A DNA stretch of 17,532 nt from Actinomycetes bacterium (GCA_021827285.1 JAKAWM010000007.1:1-17532); one strand, 5' to 3'; shown: positions 1-6,766, numbered from the stretch's first letter. Program-made: numbers and translations. The notes: a model not told the origin generated them from the letters alone.

Positions 1-679
1 CGTGGCTGGTTTCGGCCAACTCGGCGCGCGTCCGCTCCAACTCCTCAATCAGCGCGGCGCGCTGGACGCTCTGCTCGATGATGCGGCCGATGTAGCCCCC
101 GAGCAGAAGCGCAAGCGCCAGCCCAAATAGTCCGAAGAGCGCGGCGCTCACCACCGTGGAAGTGCTGGCACCCTTGAAGCCAGCCATCACCGCCCCCAGA
201 TCGACCACGGTAAGGCCGATAGCGGCCACGTAGGCCAACCGGCGCTGAAGAAGCAAGAAACACTGGGGCATGAGGATGAACAGGAGGAACCCAGACCCTG
301 TCCAGACGAAATCGGCCGCTACGAACAGGCCAAGAGCGCCCGCCAGGTAGATTATCCCTCCGAAGGATGGGCGGCGCCACCCCGACGACAACCAGCCGGC
401 GGCCAGGCAAGCCCCGAACCAGACGGCTAGTGCACCATACAGCCCAAGCACCGCGGCCAGGCGGGCAGAGTGGTCGCGGTCCTCGAGCAGGGCGAAGGCC
501 GCGGTCCCTGCGACCACCACGGCGAACGCCCCGTGCCACCAAGGCACGAGGCGTTCCCAGACGTGGCTTTTTATGTCCCCGGGACCGCCGGGACCGCACC
601 CCGAAGAGGTCGCCCCCCGCGCTCGCGCGACCTCCGAAGAACTCGACTCTCGCGCTGGCGCGACCTCCGAAGAACTCAC
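1..679 (-). CDS. Sensor histidine kinase, N-terminal membrane part (partial, runs off left edge)
   Basis: The minus-strand frame is open from 679 to the left edge (about 226 residues). About six hydrophobic segments follow a polar leader (roughly residues 48-65, 73-97, 107-126, 130-145, 148-170 and 178-200). After them comes a charged amphipathic helix ending in ALIEELERTRAELAETSH, the coiled-coil linker that usually precedes the HisKA_3 dimerisation domain of LiaS/DesK-type kinases. The catalytic domains lie outside the window, so the kinase call is inferred from architecture and from the ABC neighbours. The chosen start is GTG at 679, which overlaps the permease stop as GTGA (4 bp); an in-frame ATG at 700 is an alternative. 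Residues 2-21 contain an imperfect 11-residue repeat (SSSEVA-type) from a 33-nt DNA repeat. A response regulator is expected next, beyond the left edge. Likely role: sensing drug or envelope stress and controlling the ABC exporter. Confidence 0.75.
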   Translation of the reverse strand, partial: MSSSEVAPARESSSSEVARARGATSSGCGPGGPGDIKSHVWERLVPWWHGAFAVVVAGTAAFALLEDRDHSARLAAVLGLYGALAVWFGACLAAGWLSSGWRRPSFGGIIYLAGALGLFVAADFVWTGSGFLLFILMPQCFLLLQRRLAYVAAIGLTVVDLGAVMAGFKGASTSTVVSAALFGLFGLALALLLGGYIGRIIEQSVQRAALIEELERTRAELAETSH

Positions 680-692
680 CCCTCGCGCCGGT
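627..692. repeat. 33-nt tandem repeat, two copies, across the permease/kinase junction
   Basis: Two adjacent 33-nt units (627-659 and 660-692) share an identical 18-nt core at 627-644 and 660-677 (GCGACCTCCGAAGAACTC). The repeat spans the permease stop codon and the kinase start, and in the kinase frame it gives two similar 11-residue segments. The period is a multiple of three, so copy-number change would keep the kinase frame. Confidence 0.8.
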
Positions 693-1548
693 CCGTCCAT
701 CTGAAGGTCTTGATGGCTAAAGCCAAGCCCACCACGCACCATATGCCCATGACGAGGGCCATTTCAGAGTGGTCCCAGTGGTGCCCGATCTCGCTTCGCT
801 GGACGAAGGAGGGCAGCAGGGCCGAGCGATAACCTTCAGCCATCCAGCGCAGGGGGAATATCCCGGCAATATCCAGCATCGTACGCGAGAGCTGCGTATA
901 GGGGACAAAGACGCCGGAGATGAACTCCAGCACCAAGAAGGGCAGGTTGAGCACCGCCGCCGCCGAACGGGCGCTCTTCGGGATGCTGCTGGCCGCGATG
1001 CCCACCAAAGTCATAGCGGCGCCGCCCAGCAGGGTAACCCAGAGGAATGTCCACCACCGGCCGAGCGAGGTGGGGAAATGCACCCCGTACAAGAAATGCC
1101 CGAACACCATGAGCACTGCCACCTCGAGCACCGATGTGACAAGGACCACTACCACTTTTCCCAAGAAATATGCCGCTCGGGGCATAGGCGTGCCGGCGAG
1201 GCGTTTTAGCCCGCCGTTTTCTCGTTCATTGGTAATGGATACACCCAGGTTCAAAAAACTGGTGGACGCCAGGCCACCGGCCAGGAGCCCCGTGACGTAG
1301 ACCTGGCTGTAGGTCACGTTCGTGCCCTGCACGTGCCCGGAAAGGATGCTGGCCAGTAGGGCTAAAAGAACAACCGGGAGGGCGAGAGTGAAGACGACGG
1401 CATCTCGGCTCCGAAAGAATTGCAGCACCTCCACATACCCGCGGGCCAGGCTGGCTTTTACCAGCGCCCGCGCCGGTGAGATGGTGATCGCCGTCGGTCT
1501 GACCACTACACGCCCATTTGCACTTTCGCTCACCGCGGTTGTGCTCAT
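676..1548 (-). CDS. ABC-2 type transporter permease
   Basis: A 290-residue integral membrane protein with the ABC-2 exporter layout. It has a cytosolic N-terminus, a first membrane helix near residues 50-68, the conserved stretch ITNERENGGLKRLAGTPMPR (about 105-124) just before the central helices, and about six helices in all. The family (DrrB/YhhJ/LnrM-like) forms homodimers or heterodimers in the cytoplasmic membrane and exports drugs, lipids or polysaccharide precursors when driven by a separate ATPase. That partner is the gene directly upstream: this ATG overlaps its stop as ATGA (4 bp), so translation is probably coupled. The end overlaps the kinase start by another 4 bp. The substrate cannot be read from sequence. 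Length is typical for the family. Confidence 0.92.
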   Translation of the reverse strand: MSTTAVSESANGRVVVRPTAITISPARALVKASLARGYVEVLQFFRSRDAVVFTLALPVVLLALLASILSGHVQGTNVTYSQVYVTGLLAGGLASTSFLNLGVSITNERENGGLKRLAGTPMPRAAYFLGKVVVVLVTSVLEVAVLMVFGHFLYGVHFPTSLGRWWTFLWVTLLGGAAMTLVGIAASSIPKSARSAAAVLNLPFLVLEFISGVFVPYTQLSRTMLDIAGIFPLRWMAEGYRSALLPSFVQRSEIGHHWDHSEMALVMGIWCVVGLALAIKTFRWTDRREG

Positions 1549-2414
1549 TCGTACGAGCCCTCCTTCAGCTTTGGCGCACCGATCAGTTCCAGGTAAATGT
1601 CTTCAAGGCTCGGGCGGGCGACCGCCAACCCGGGGACTTCACTACCAAAGCTGGCGTGCAATTGCATGACCAATCGGGTGGGCTCGTGGGTCCATTCCTC
1701 TTCCGGCCCGTTAGGGCCGAGCCAGCTGACCTTGGCCTGCCTGTCCCGGCGGCCGCCCAGCTCATCGGGCGGGCCCGTTTCGACCAATCGGCCATGGTTG
1801 ATGACCGCTACCCGGTCGGCGAGAGCTTCGGCCTCATCTAGGTAGTGGGTGGTGAGGAGGATGCTGGCGCCTTCCCGAGCCAGGTCGCGCACCAGGTCCC
1901 AGAAACTGCGGCGCGCTTCGGGGTCGAACCCGGTCGTGGGCTCGTCGAGAAAAAGGAGCTCCGGTTGCCCGACGATCCCCAGGGCGACGTCCAAACGGCG
2001 GCGCTGGCCACCGGACAACGATCTGATGCGAGCGTTTTTCTTGGCCGTGAGGCCCACCCTTTCGATGACATCCTCCGGGTTGGCGGGGGCCGGGTAGAAC
2101 TGGGAAAAATGGCGGACGCACTCCAATACGGTGAGATCGACCACGTCCTCGCAACTCTGCAGGACGACCCCGCGCCGGGCCCTCCATGCTTCCCCACCCC
2201 TCTGGGGGTCCTCCCCAAGCACCCTAGCCACCCCGCCGTCCCGCTTGCGGTAACCCTCCAGGATCTCGACTGTCGTCGTCTTGCCGGCGCCGTTGGGGCC
2301 CAGGAGCGAGAGCACCTCTCCTCTTTGCATGTTGAGGTCGAGCCCGTCCACCGCCGACACCGCGCCGTACCTCTTGTGCAGGCCCTCCGTTTCGATGACA
2401 AGTTCAGCTGCCAT
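1545..2414 (-). CDS. ABC transporter ATP-binding protein
   Basis: A 289-residue cytosolic ATPase of the DrrA/CcmA exporter class, with every motif present: Walker A GPNGAGKTT (39-47), Q-loop (VVLQS, Q86), signature LSGGQ (133-137), Walker B LLFLDEP (153-159) and switch His190 in TTHYLDEAEALADR. A roughly 60-residue C-terminal extension follows, as in the Drr group. It should power the ABC-2 permease encoded 4 bp overlapping downstream. The start is ATG 2414 because family homology begins at once (ELVIETEGLHKRYG). An in-frame GTG at 2477 lies inside a perfect hairpin and would add 21 unconserved residues. No Shine-Dalgarno precedes 2414, but CATGCT lies 6 nt upstream, a weak match to the leaderless -10 pattern seen elsewhere here. 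Confidence 0.94.
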   Translation of the reverse strand: MAAELVIETEGLHKRYGAVSAVDGLDLNMQRGEVLSLLGPNGAGKTTTVEILEGYRKRDGGVARVLGEDPQRGGEAWRARRGVVLQSCEDVVDLTVLECVRHFSQFYPAPANPEDVIERVGLTAKKNARIRSLSGGQRRRLDVALGIVGQPELLFLDEPTTGFDPEARRSFWDLVRDLAREGASILLTTHYLDEAEALADRVAVINHGRLVETGPPDELGGRRDRQAKVSWLGPNGPEEEWTHEPTRLVMQLHASFGSEVPGLAVARPSLEDIYLELIGAPKLKEGSYE

Positions 2415-2469
2415 ACCAACAGCATGGCCCAGCGCGGCCCGTGCCGCCACAGCCACCCGGGTGGTCTGG

Positions 2470-2491
2470 GCCTCCACTGATAGGTGGAGGC
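2470..2491 (-). terminator. Perfect 8-bp hairpin after the S51 peptidase gene
   Basis: GCCTCCAC (2470-2477) pairs perfectly with GTGGAGGC (2484-2491) around a 6-nt loop. It starts 9 nt past the S51 peptidase stop and lies before the ABC ATPase start. No T-tract follows on the minus strand, so it could be a U-less terminator or an RNA-stabilising hairpin. Its position separates the peptidase transcript from the ABC-kinase operon. Confidence 0.5.
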
Positions 2492-2500
2492 ATGCAACTC

Positions 2501-3244
2501 CTAAGGTTCTACGGCCCCAGGCAATAGGCGCGGTTCGAGGCGCGACTCGCTCACGCCCCCCCCGGGCCTTTTTTCCACGAAGTACGCCGCCTTGCCGGGG
2601 ACCTGAGCAACGGCTTCTACCAGCTCAGTCCCCCGGTAATGCAGCCCCACACCGTCGTCTGTGGCATACCCGGCAGGCAGGGCACCATCGGCGATCAGCC
2701 GGTGGAACAGCGGCCGTCGCTGGTCCTCCGAGTCGTAGTGGACGCCATTGGAGTAGGGCAGGAAGCCGAGCCCGTCGGTTATGCCGACAAGATCGGGACC
2801 AAAGGAATCCGTCGTGCCACCAACGTGCCAGCAGATAGACCCCGCCGATACCCCGCCCAGCACGATCCCCGCCTCCCAGCAGCGGCGCAAGACCTCGTCC
2901 AGCCCATGCAACCGCCAAAGGGCGAGCAGGTTGGCCGAGCTGCCTCCCCCAACCCAGATCACGTCCTGGGACAGCAGGTGAGCCGGTACGTCGGCAATGT
3001 TCGGCATGGGGAACAAGTTGAAGCAAGAGACAAGCACGTCGCGCCCGTAAAAGGCGGCGTGGAGGGCGGCGGCCCAGTGTGCCTGGTCGCCCAGAGCCGT
3101 CCCGATGAAACAGATCCGGGGGACCGGCCCCGGACGGGCCAGTCCCATGGCCAGTTCGATCAGGGGCCCGGGGCGGAGCGGCACCCTCTTGGCGGGCAGG
3201 AAGCCACCGCTCGTGGCCAGGATGGTGGGCGCATCAGAAGCCAT
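2501..3244 (-). CDS. Peptidase S51 family protein (peptidase E / cyanophycinase-like)
   Basis: A 247-residue cytosolic protein with the S51 signature. Strand-loop VIWVGGGSSANLLALW (95-110) precedes the nucleophile elbow GVSAGS (131-136), giving Ser133 as the likely nucleophile. NGVHYDSE (166-173) then supplies the likely catalytic His169. The family includes dipeptidase E, which cleaves N-terminal Asp-X dipeptides, and cyanophycinase. Which substrate applies here is not readable, but the length and the GGGSSANLLA motif fit the peptidase E branch. The start is ATG 3244, with AGGA 7 nt upstream; the longer open frame upstream is low-complexity and overlaps the divergent gene. It is divergent from the Grx-reductase gene (115-bp shared intergenic region) and is followed by a hairpin. 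No signal peptide is visible. Confidence 0.88.
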   Translation of the reverse strand: MASDAPTILATSGGFLPAKRVPLRPGPLIELAMGLARPGPVPRICFIGTALGDQAHWAAALHAAFYGRDVLVSCFNLFPMPNIADVPAHLLSQDVIWVGGGSSANLLALWRLHGLDEVLRRCWEAGIVLGGVSAGSICWHVGGTTDSFGPDLVGITDGLGFLPYSNGVHYDSEDQRRPLFHRLIADGALPAGYATDDGVGLHYRGTELVEAVAQVPGKAAYFVEKRPGGGVSESRLEPRLLPGAVEP

Positions 3245-3359
3245 CAGCCCATCCTGGTCGGTTGGCACGGCCAGCTCCAAAGCCCGAGATCGGTCCGGCC
3301 TATGCTTGGCTAGCGATCCGCACCGCCCCCTGGCCCGGGGCCTGGCAGAAGGCACAGAC

Positions 3360-4586
3360 ATGGCAGAGATCAAGGTATACGGGGCGCCCTGGTGCCCCGA
3401 TTGCCGCCGCTCCAAGAAGTTCCTGGCTGAGCACCGGGTACCCTTCGACTGGGTCGACATCGACCAGGATCCGGAGGGCCTGGCCCACGTCCAAGAGCTC
3501 CAGCGCGGTGGCCGCACCATCCCTACCATCGTCTTCCCCGATGGCTCTTATCTACTCGAACCGTCCGACGAAGCCCTGGCCACCAAGCTCGGCCTCTCCC
3601 GGGCTGCCGAGCGCAACGTCTACGACCTGGTCATCGCCGGAGGAGGGCCGGCCGGCCTCACCGCCGCCATCTACGCCGCCCGCGAAGGTATCCAGGCCGT
3701 CGTGGTGGACAGCGGCGGGTTGGGCGGTCAGGCCGGCGTCACCGAGCGGGTTGACAACTACCCCGGTTTCCCCGAGGGGATCCGGGGCGCCGATCTGGCC
3801 GACCGGTTGATTGCCCACGCCAGACGCTACGGAGTCGAGCTTCTCTCGGCTGTCTCGGTGGCTGCTATCGCAGCGGAGTGCCCGGGCGACCCAAAGGGCT
3901 CGGATCTCCGGGTGACGCTCGGTACCGGCCAGGAGCTGTGCTCCCATGCCGTGCTCATAGCCACGGGGACCACGTACCGGCGGCTCGGCGTCCCCGGAGA
4001 GGAAGATCTCATCGGTGCCGGCGTCCACTTTTGCGCCACTTGTGACGGGCCTTTTTATGCCGGAGCCGAGGAGCTCATGGTCGTGGGGGGCGGCAACTCA
4101 GGTCTGGAGGAAGCCATATTCCTCAGCCAGTTCGCCTCCCGGGTCCGCATCGTGGAGTTCGCGCCCGAGTTGCGGGCCTCACGGCTCCTGCAGGACAAGG
4201 TGGGCAAGGACCCACACTTCGTAGTGCACACCAACACGCAAGTGACCGAGTTGCGCGGGAAGGGCAAGATCGAAGAGGTCGTGGCCAAAGACCGAGCAAG
4301 CGGCCGGGAGCTGCGCTGGGCACCCGCCGGCGTGTTCGTCTTCATCGGGCTCGACCCGAACACGCAGTTCCTGCTGGGTACCCTCGAAGTTGACCGGTGG
4401 GGTTTCATCGTGACCGACGACAAGTTCGAGACCACCCTTCCCGGCGTCTATGCCGCCGGAGACGTGCGAGCTGGGTCCACCAAGCAACTGGGTGCGGCCG
4501 TGGGTGAGGGCGTGACCGGCCTCCTCATGGTGCGCTCCTACCTGCAGCGCCACTCCCACCTGCCCCGGGTCGAGGTCAACGCCTGA
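3360..4586 (+). CDS. Glutaredoxin-like domain fused to AhpF/thioredoxin-reductase-type flavoprotein
   Basis: A 408-residue fusion. Residues 1-80 are a glutaredoxin/mycoredoxin-like fold with CPDC (12-15) and the cis-proline TIP (53-55). Residues 88-400 are a low-molecular-weight thioredoxin-reductase module: FAD site GGGPAG (94-99), redox disulfide CATC (225-228), dinucleotide site GGGNSG (243-248) and C-terminal FAD motif GDVR (367-370). The loop after the second nucleotide strand reads VEFAPELRAS, not the HRR-type loop that binds the NADPH 2'-phosphate. It resembles the AhpF loop (EFAPEMKA), so NADH use is inferred. Electrons probably flow from NAD(P)H through FAD and CATC to CPDC of the same chain, then to mycothiol disulfides, protein disulfides or a peroxiredoxin. 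The start is ATG 3360 with AGAAGG 7 nt upstream. It converges on the MBL gene with 3 bp between the stops. Confidence 0.93.
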   Translation: MAEIKVYGAPWCPDCRRSKKFLAEHRVPFDWVDIDQDPEGLAHVQELQRGGRTIPTIVFPDGSYLLEPSDEALATKLGLSRAAERNVYDLVIAGGGPAGLTAAIYAAREGIQAVVVDSGGLGGQAGVTERVDNYPGFPEGIRGADLADRLIAHARRYGVELLSAVSVAAIAAECPGDPKGSDLRVTLGTGQELCSHAVLIATGTTYRRLGVPGEEDLIGAGVHFCATCDGPFYAGAEELMVVGGGNSGLEEAIFLSQFASRVRIVEFAPELRASRLLQDKVGKDPHFVVHTNTQVTELRGKGKIEEVVAKDRASGRELRWAPAGVFVFIGLDPNTQFLLGTLEVDRWGFIVTDDKFETTLPGVYAAGDVRAGSTKQLGAAVGEGVTGLLMVRSYLQRHSHLPRVEVNA

Positions 4587-4589
4587 GCC

Positions 4590-5324
4590 TCAGCCGGCAA
4601 AGCGGCGCAACCACTCCTCCCTGGCCAGCGGGTGCAGGACCGGGTTGGTGTGCAGGAGCTCCTCCAGCGGAGCCGACTTGGCCCGCGAGTAGTGGTGCCC
4701 CGGCCAGACGAGAAGGCGAGCCGGCAGGCGGGCCAGGCGGCGCAAAGTGGCGAACATGGCTTCCCCGTCCGCCCCGGGTAGGTCAGTGCGGCCGCAGCCT
4801 TCCAAGAAGAGCGTGTCCCCGGTCACCAGGTGGTCGCCCACCCAAAGGCACTGGCTCCCTGGCGTGTGGCCTGGGGTGTGCAGCATCTGGAGCTCGACGG
4901 AGCCGACTCGCAACACGTCCCCGTCGCCGTGGGGGATGAGCGCCGGCACCGGGACGCCGCTCATCTCCGACACCCAGGGCACTTCTTCTTTTTGGACGTG
5001 GACCGGCATTTCCTGCGCCTCCAGCAGGTCGGCCAAGCCCTGCACGTGCTCCCCGAACACCTGGCCACCGACGTGATCGGCATGGTAATGGGTGGCCACC
5101 GCACCGACGACGTGCAGATCTTGGCCGGTGGCCCAGGCCAGCAAGCCCGCCACGTCATAGGCGGGGTCCACCACGAGCACCTGCCTGGTCCGGGCGTCGC
5201 CCACCAGGTAGACGTGGTTGCGCATGGTTACTGCGAGCTCGTTGCCGGCAGCAAAGTCCTGGCCGGCCAGCAGCTGGCGAAAGTACAGGCCGTCCACCAC
5301 GGGCTTATCGGCGGGCTTATCCAC
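4590..5324 (-). CDS. Metallo-beta-lactamase-fold hydrolase, ETHE1 (persulfide dioxygenase)/glyoxalase II-like
   Basis: A 244-residue cytosolic protein with complete metal motifs: THYHADH (78-84), His149 in HTPGHTPGS, Asp170 in TGD and His210 in WPGHHY. The segment TGDTLFLEGCGRTDLPG (168-184) matches the GCGRTD signature of ETHE1-type persulfide dioxygenases, which oxidise thiol persulfides to sulfite. Glyoxalase II-like thioester hydrolysis cannot be excluded. In an actinobacterium the natural thiol would be mycothiol, and Mca is encoded divergently next door. The start is GTG 5324. It has no Shine-Dalgarno, but TACGAT lies 6 nt upstream, consistent with leaderless translation. The first 10 residues come from three 12-nt tandem repeats (DKPx), and an in-frame GTG at 5300 is an alternative start. 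Confidence 0.88.
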   Translation of the reverse strand: MDKPADKPVVDGLYFRQLLAGQDFAAGNELAVTMRNHVYLVGDARTRQVLVVDPAYDVAGLLAWATGQDLHVVGAVATHYHADHVGGQVFGEHVQGLADLLEAQEMPVHVQKEEVPWVSEMSGVPVPALIPHGDGDVLRVGSVELQMLHTPGHTPGSQCLWVGDHLVTGDTLFLEGCGRTDLPGADGEAMFATLRRLARLPARLLVWPGHHYSRAKSAPLEELLHTNPVLHPLAREEWLRRFAG

Positions 5325-5333
5325 GGGCTTATC
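5298..5333. repeat. Three 12-nt tandem repeats at the MBL gene start
   Basis: Units 5298-5309, 5310-5321 and 5322-5333 read on the minus strand as GATAAGCCCGTG or GATAAGCCCGCC. They encode DKPA/DKPV at the N-terminus, carry the GTG start codon and overlap the -10 hexamer. Two of the units end in GTG, so copy-number change could create or remove a start codon in frame. Confidence 0.85.
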
Positions 5334-5336
5334 GTA
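5331..5336 (-). promoter_or_regulatory. Leaderless -10 hexamer TACGAT before the MBL gene
   Basis: On the minus strand TACGAT fits TANNNT and ends 6 nt before GTG 5324, so transcription would begin at or beside the start codon. No convincing -35 was found. The position relative to the start codon is the main support. Confidence 0.5.
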
Positions 5337-5400
5337 AGCGCCCTACGCCGCCGCCACGTCACAAAATATCCGTATGGGTGAATGTAGGGAGCAACGCCTG

Positions 5401-5406
5401 TATTTT
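5401..5406 (+). promoter_or_regulatory. Leaderless -10 hexamer TATTTT before mca
   Basis: TATTTT fits TANNNT and ends 7 nt before ATG 5414, which would make the start codon the first transcribed codon. The same 7-nt spacing occurs at the SCP2 and FAH genes in this window. An alternative reading is AGGGA (5410-5414) as a Shine-Dalgarno for ATG 5420. Confidence 0.5.
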
Positions 5407-5413
5407 GTTAGGG

Positions 5414-6304
5414 ATGACTATGCCCGTTGAGGGAACGGCGCCCTCCCTGCTCTGCGTCCATGCACACCCCGACGACGAAGCCTCCAAAGGCGCCGGGACA
5501 GTAGCCAAGTACCACGCCCAAGGGGTGCGTTGCGTGCTGGTTTGCTGTACGGGCGGCGAGGAAGGCGACATCTTGAACCCGGCCATGGACAGGCCGGAGG
5601 TCCGCGAGCGCCTAGCAGAGATCCGGGCCCACGAACTGGCCGCGGCGGCCCAGGTGATCGGCTACGACGAGGTGGTCATGCTCGGCTATCGCGACTCGGG
5701 TATGCCGGGGAGCCCGGCCAACGAGCACCCAGCCTCCTTTGCCCAGGCACCGCTCCAGGAAGCAACGGCTCGCCTGGTGGCCATCGTCCGCCGCACCCAG
5801 CCGCTCGTCATGGTCATCTATCCCGCTCACCAGGAGATGTACCCGCACCCGGACCACATAAGAGCGCACGAGATCGGCCTGGCCGCTTTCCGCGCCGCCG
5901 GCGACCCCGAGGCTTTTCCCGAGGCGGGACCGGCTTGGCAACCTCTCAAGCTCTACTACTCGTTATGGTCCAAGAAGCGGATAGCCATGTTGGCTGAGAA
6001 GTTCGCGGAACTGGGCCTCGAGCCGCCCTGGGACGGCGAGCGGCTGGCCCAGGTGGAGGCGGCACCCCAGGAAGAGGTGACGGTCGAGGTTGACGTGTCC
6101 AGTTGGGCTCACGTTCGCGACCAGGCCCTGCGGGCGCATGCCACCCAGGTGGACCCGGCCTCGCCCTTTTGGTTCGGCCTCCCCGACGACGTCGCCAAGA
6201 CGCTCGGGAGCACGGACGAGTACCACCTGGCCGCCAACCTGACCGGCTCACGCCCACCAGAAGACGACCTTTTTGCCGGCCTGACCGAAGCCGCCAGGGC
6301 ATAG
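5414..6304 (+). CDS. mca: Mycothiol S-conjugate amidase Mca
   Basis: A 296-residue cytosolic zinc amidase of the LmbE/PIG-L deacetylase family. Mca cleaves mycothiol S-conjugates, releasing GlcN-Ins for recycling and a mercapturic acid for export. The zinc motif is HAHPDDE (16-22: His18, Asp21, with Asp20 as likely general base), with the third ligand His148 in YPHPDH. Features that favour Mca over the related deacetylase MshB are AWQPLKLYYS, the segment LRAHATQVDP and the ending PEDDLFAGL, as I recall from mycobacterial Mca, which is of similar length. The start is ATG 5414 with TATTTT 7 nt upstream (leaderless); ATG 5420 with AGGGA 5 nt upstream, or GTG 5378, are alternatives. It is divergent from the MBL-fold gene, so the two may share regulation in thiol detoxification. 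Confidence 0.95.
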   Translation: MTMPVEGTAPSLLCVHAHPDDEASKGAGTVAKYHAQGVRCVLVCCTGGEEGDILNPAMDRPEVRERLAEIRAHELAAAAQVIGYDEVVMLGYRDSGMPGSPANEHPASFAQAPLQEATARLVAIVRRTQPLVMVIYPAHQEMYPHPDHIRAHEIGLAAFRAAGDPEAFPEAGPAWQPLKLYYSLWSKKRIAMLAEKFAELGLEPPWDGERLAQVEAAPQEEVTVEVDVSSWAHVRDQALRAHATQVDPASPFWFGLPDDVAKTLGSTDEYHLAANLTGSRPPEDDLFAGLTEAARA

Positions 6305-6315
6305 GCACCACGGTC

Positions 6316-6370
6316 AAGCCGTCGGGCCCCAGCCGTCGGGGCCAAGGCGCCAGCGCCCAGCCGTCGGGGC
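6316..6370 (+). repeat. Three copies of an AGCCGTCGGG(G) motif upstream of the SCP2 gene
   Basis: Copies lie near 6317-6326, 6331-6341 and 6359-6369 in the 78-nt gap between mca and the SCP2-domain gene. They are direct repeats of about 10-13 nt with uneven spacing, the last ending at the -10 hexamer. They could be regulator-binding sites or low-complexity GC sequence. Confidence 0.6.
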
Positions 6371-6375
6371 ATAAT
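6370..6375 (+). promoter_or_regulatory. Leaderless -10 hexamer CATAAT before the SCP2-domain gene
   Basis: CATAAT matches TATAAT at five of six bases and ends 7 nt before ATG 6383. No Shine-Dalgarno is present between it and the ATG, which supports a transcript starting at the start codon. Confidence 0.55.
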
Positions 6376-6382
6376 AGACGTC

Positions 6383-6724
6383 ATGTCCACAGAGCCCGAA
6401 GGCCTGGTGGCCCTGGTCATCGGGGATACGGGAAAGTCGCGCCGGGCGGCCGTAGCGGCACCCCCCACCGAGTACCGTTGGCGCTGGCAGGGCGGCCAGT
6501 TCGAACGACTGGGCGATCCCGGCAGCGCACAGGGCAGCGAAGCCGACTTGACCCTGCGCATCAGCGCCGAGGACGCCCGCCTGGTACGAGAGGGCCGGCT
6601 CGAACCGAGCGTTGCCTTCATGCAGGGCCGGCTCAAAACCGAGGGGGACAACGCGCTGTTGCTCGAGATCCTGGCTTGGAGCGCCACACCCGCCTTCCGC
6701 CAAGCCCTCGCGGGAACGGCTTAG
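6383..6724 (+). CDS. Small SCP2 sterol-carrier-domain protein
   Basis: A 113-residue single-domain protein. The stretch LTLRISAEDARLVREGRLEP (56-75) followed by SVAFMQGRLKTEGDNALLLEI is the SCP2 fold pattern, and the ending ATPAFRQAL is common in small actinobacterial SCP2-like proteins. SCP2 domains bind lipids or other hydrophobic molecules in a tunnel; the ligand here is unknown. It lacks the second domain of larger SCP2 proteins and any signal peptide. ATG 6383 is the only sensible start and sits 7 nt behind CATAAT with no ribosome binding site. It follows mca on the same strand by 78 nt but appears to have its own promoter, and it converges on the membrane-protein gene at 6767. Confidence 0.8.
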   Translation: MSTEPEGLVALVIGDTGKSRRAAVAAPPTEYRWRWQGGQFERLGDPGSAQGSEADLTLRISAEDARLVREGRLEPSVAFMQGRLKTEGDNALLLEILAWSATPAFRQALAGTA

Positions 6725-6748
6725 CTGGCCAGGTTCTCGCTGGTCAGC
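6724..6748. terminator. Candidate bidirectional hairpin between convergent genes
   Basis: GCTGGCCAG (6724-6732) pairs with CTGGTCAGC (6740-6748), a 9-bp stem with one G-T wobble and a 7-nt loop. It starts at the last base of the SCP2 stop codon and lies 18 nt from the end of the opposing gene. No T-tract follows, so termination is inferred from position. Confidence 0.45.
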
Positions 6749-6766
6749 TTGGGAGCAAGGTGAGGT

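Noticed and set aside
45..599. Minus-strand open frame of 184 codons
   Set aside because: Extremely Arg-rich shadow. The adjacent frame on the same strand encodes six membrane helices plus a kinase linker and is open through the window edge.
2415..2477. Longer start (GTG 2477) for the ABC ATPase
   Set aside because: The GTG lies in a perfect hairpin after the S51 gene, the added 21 residues are low-complexity, and ATPase homology starts right at ATG 2414.
3245..3359. TATGCT (3301-3306) as a -10 for the Grx-reductase gene
   Set aside because: It fits TANNNT but lies 53 nt from the start, with no matching -35 at 16-18 nt. The gene has a usable Shine-Dalgarno, so the promoter cannot be placed with confidence.
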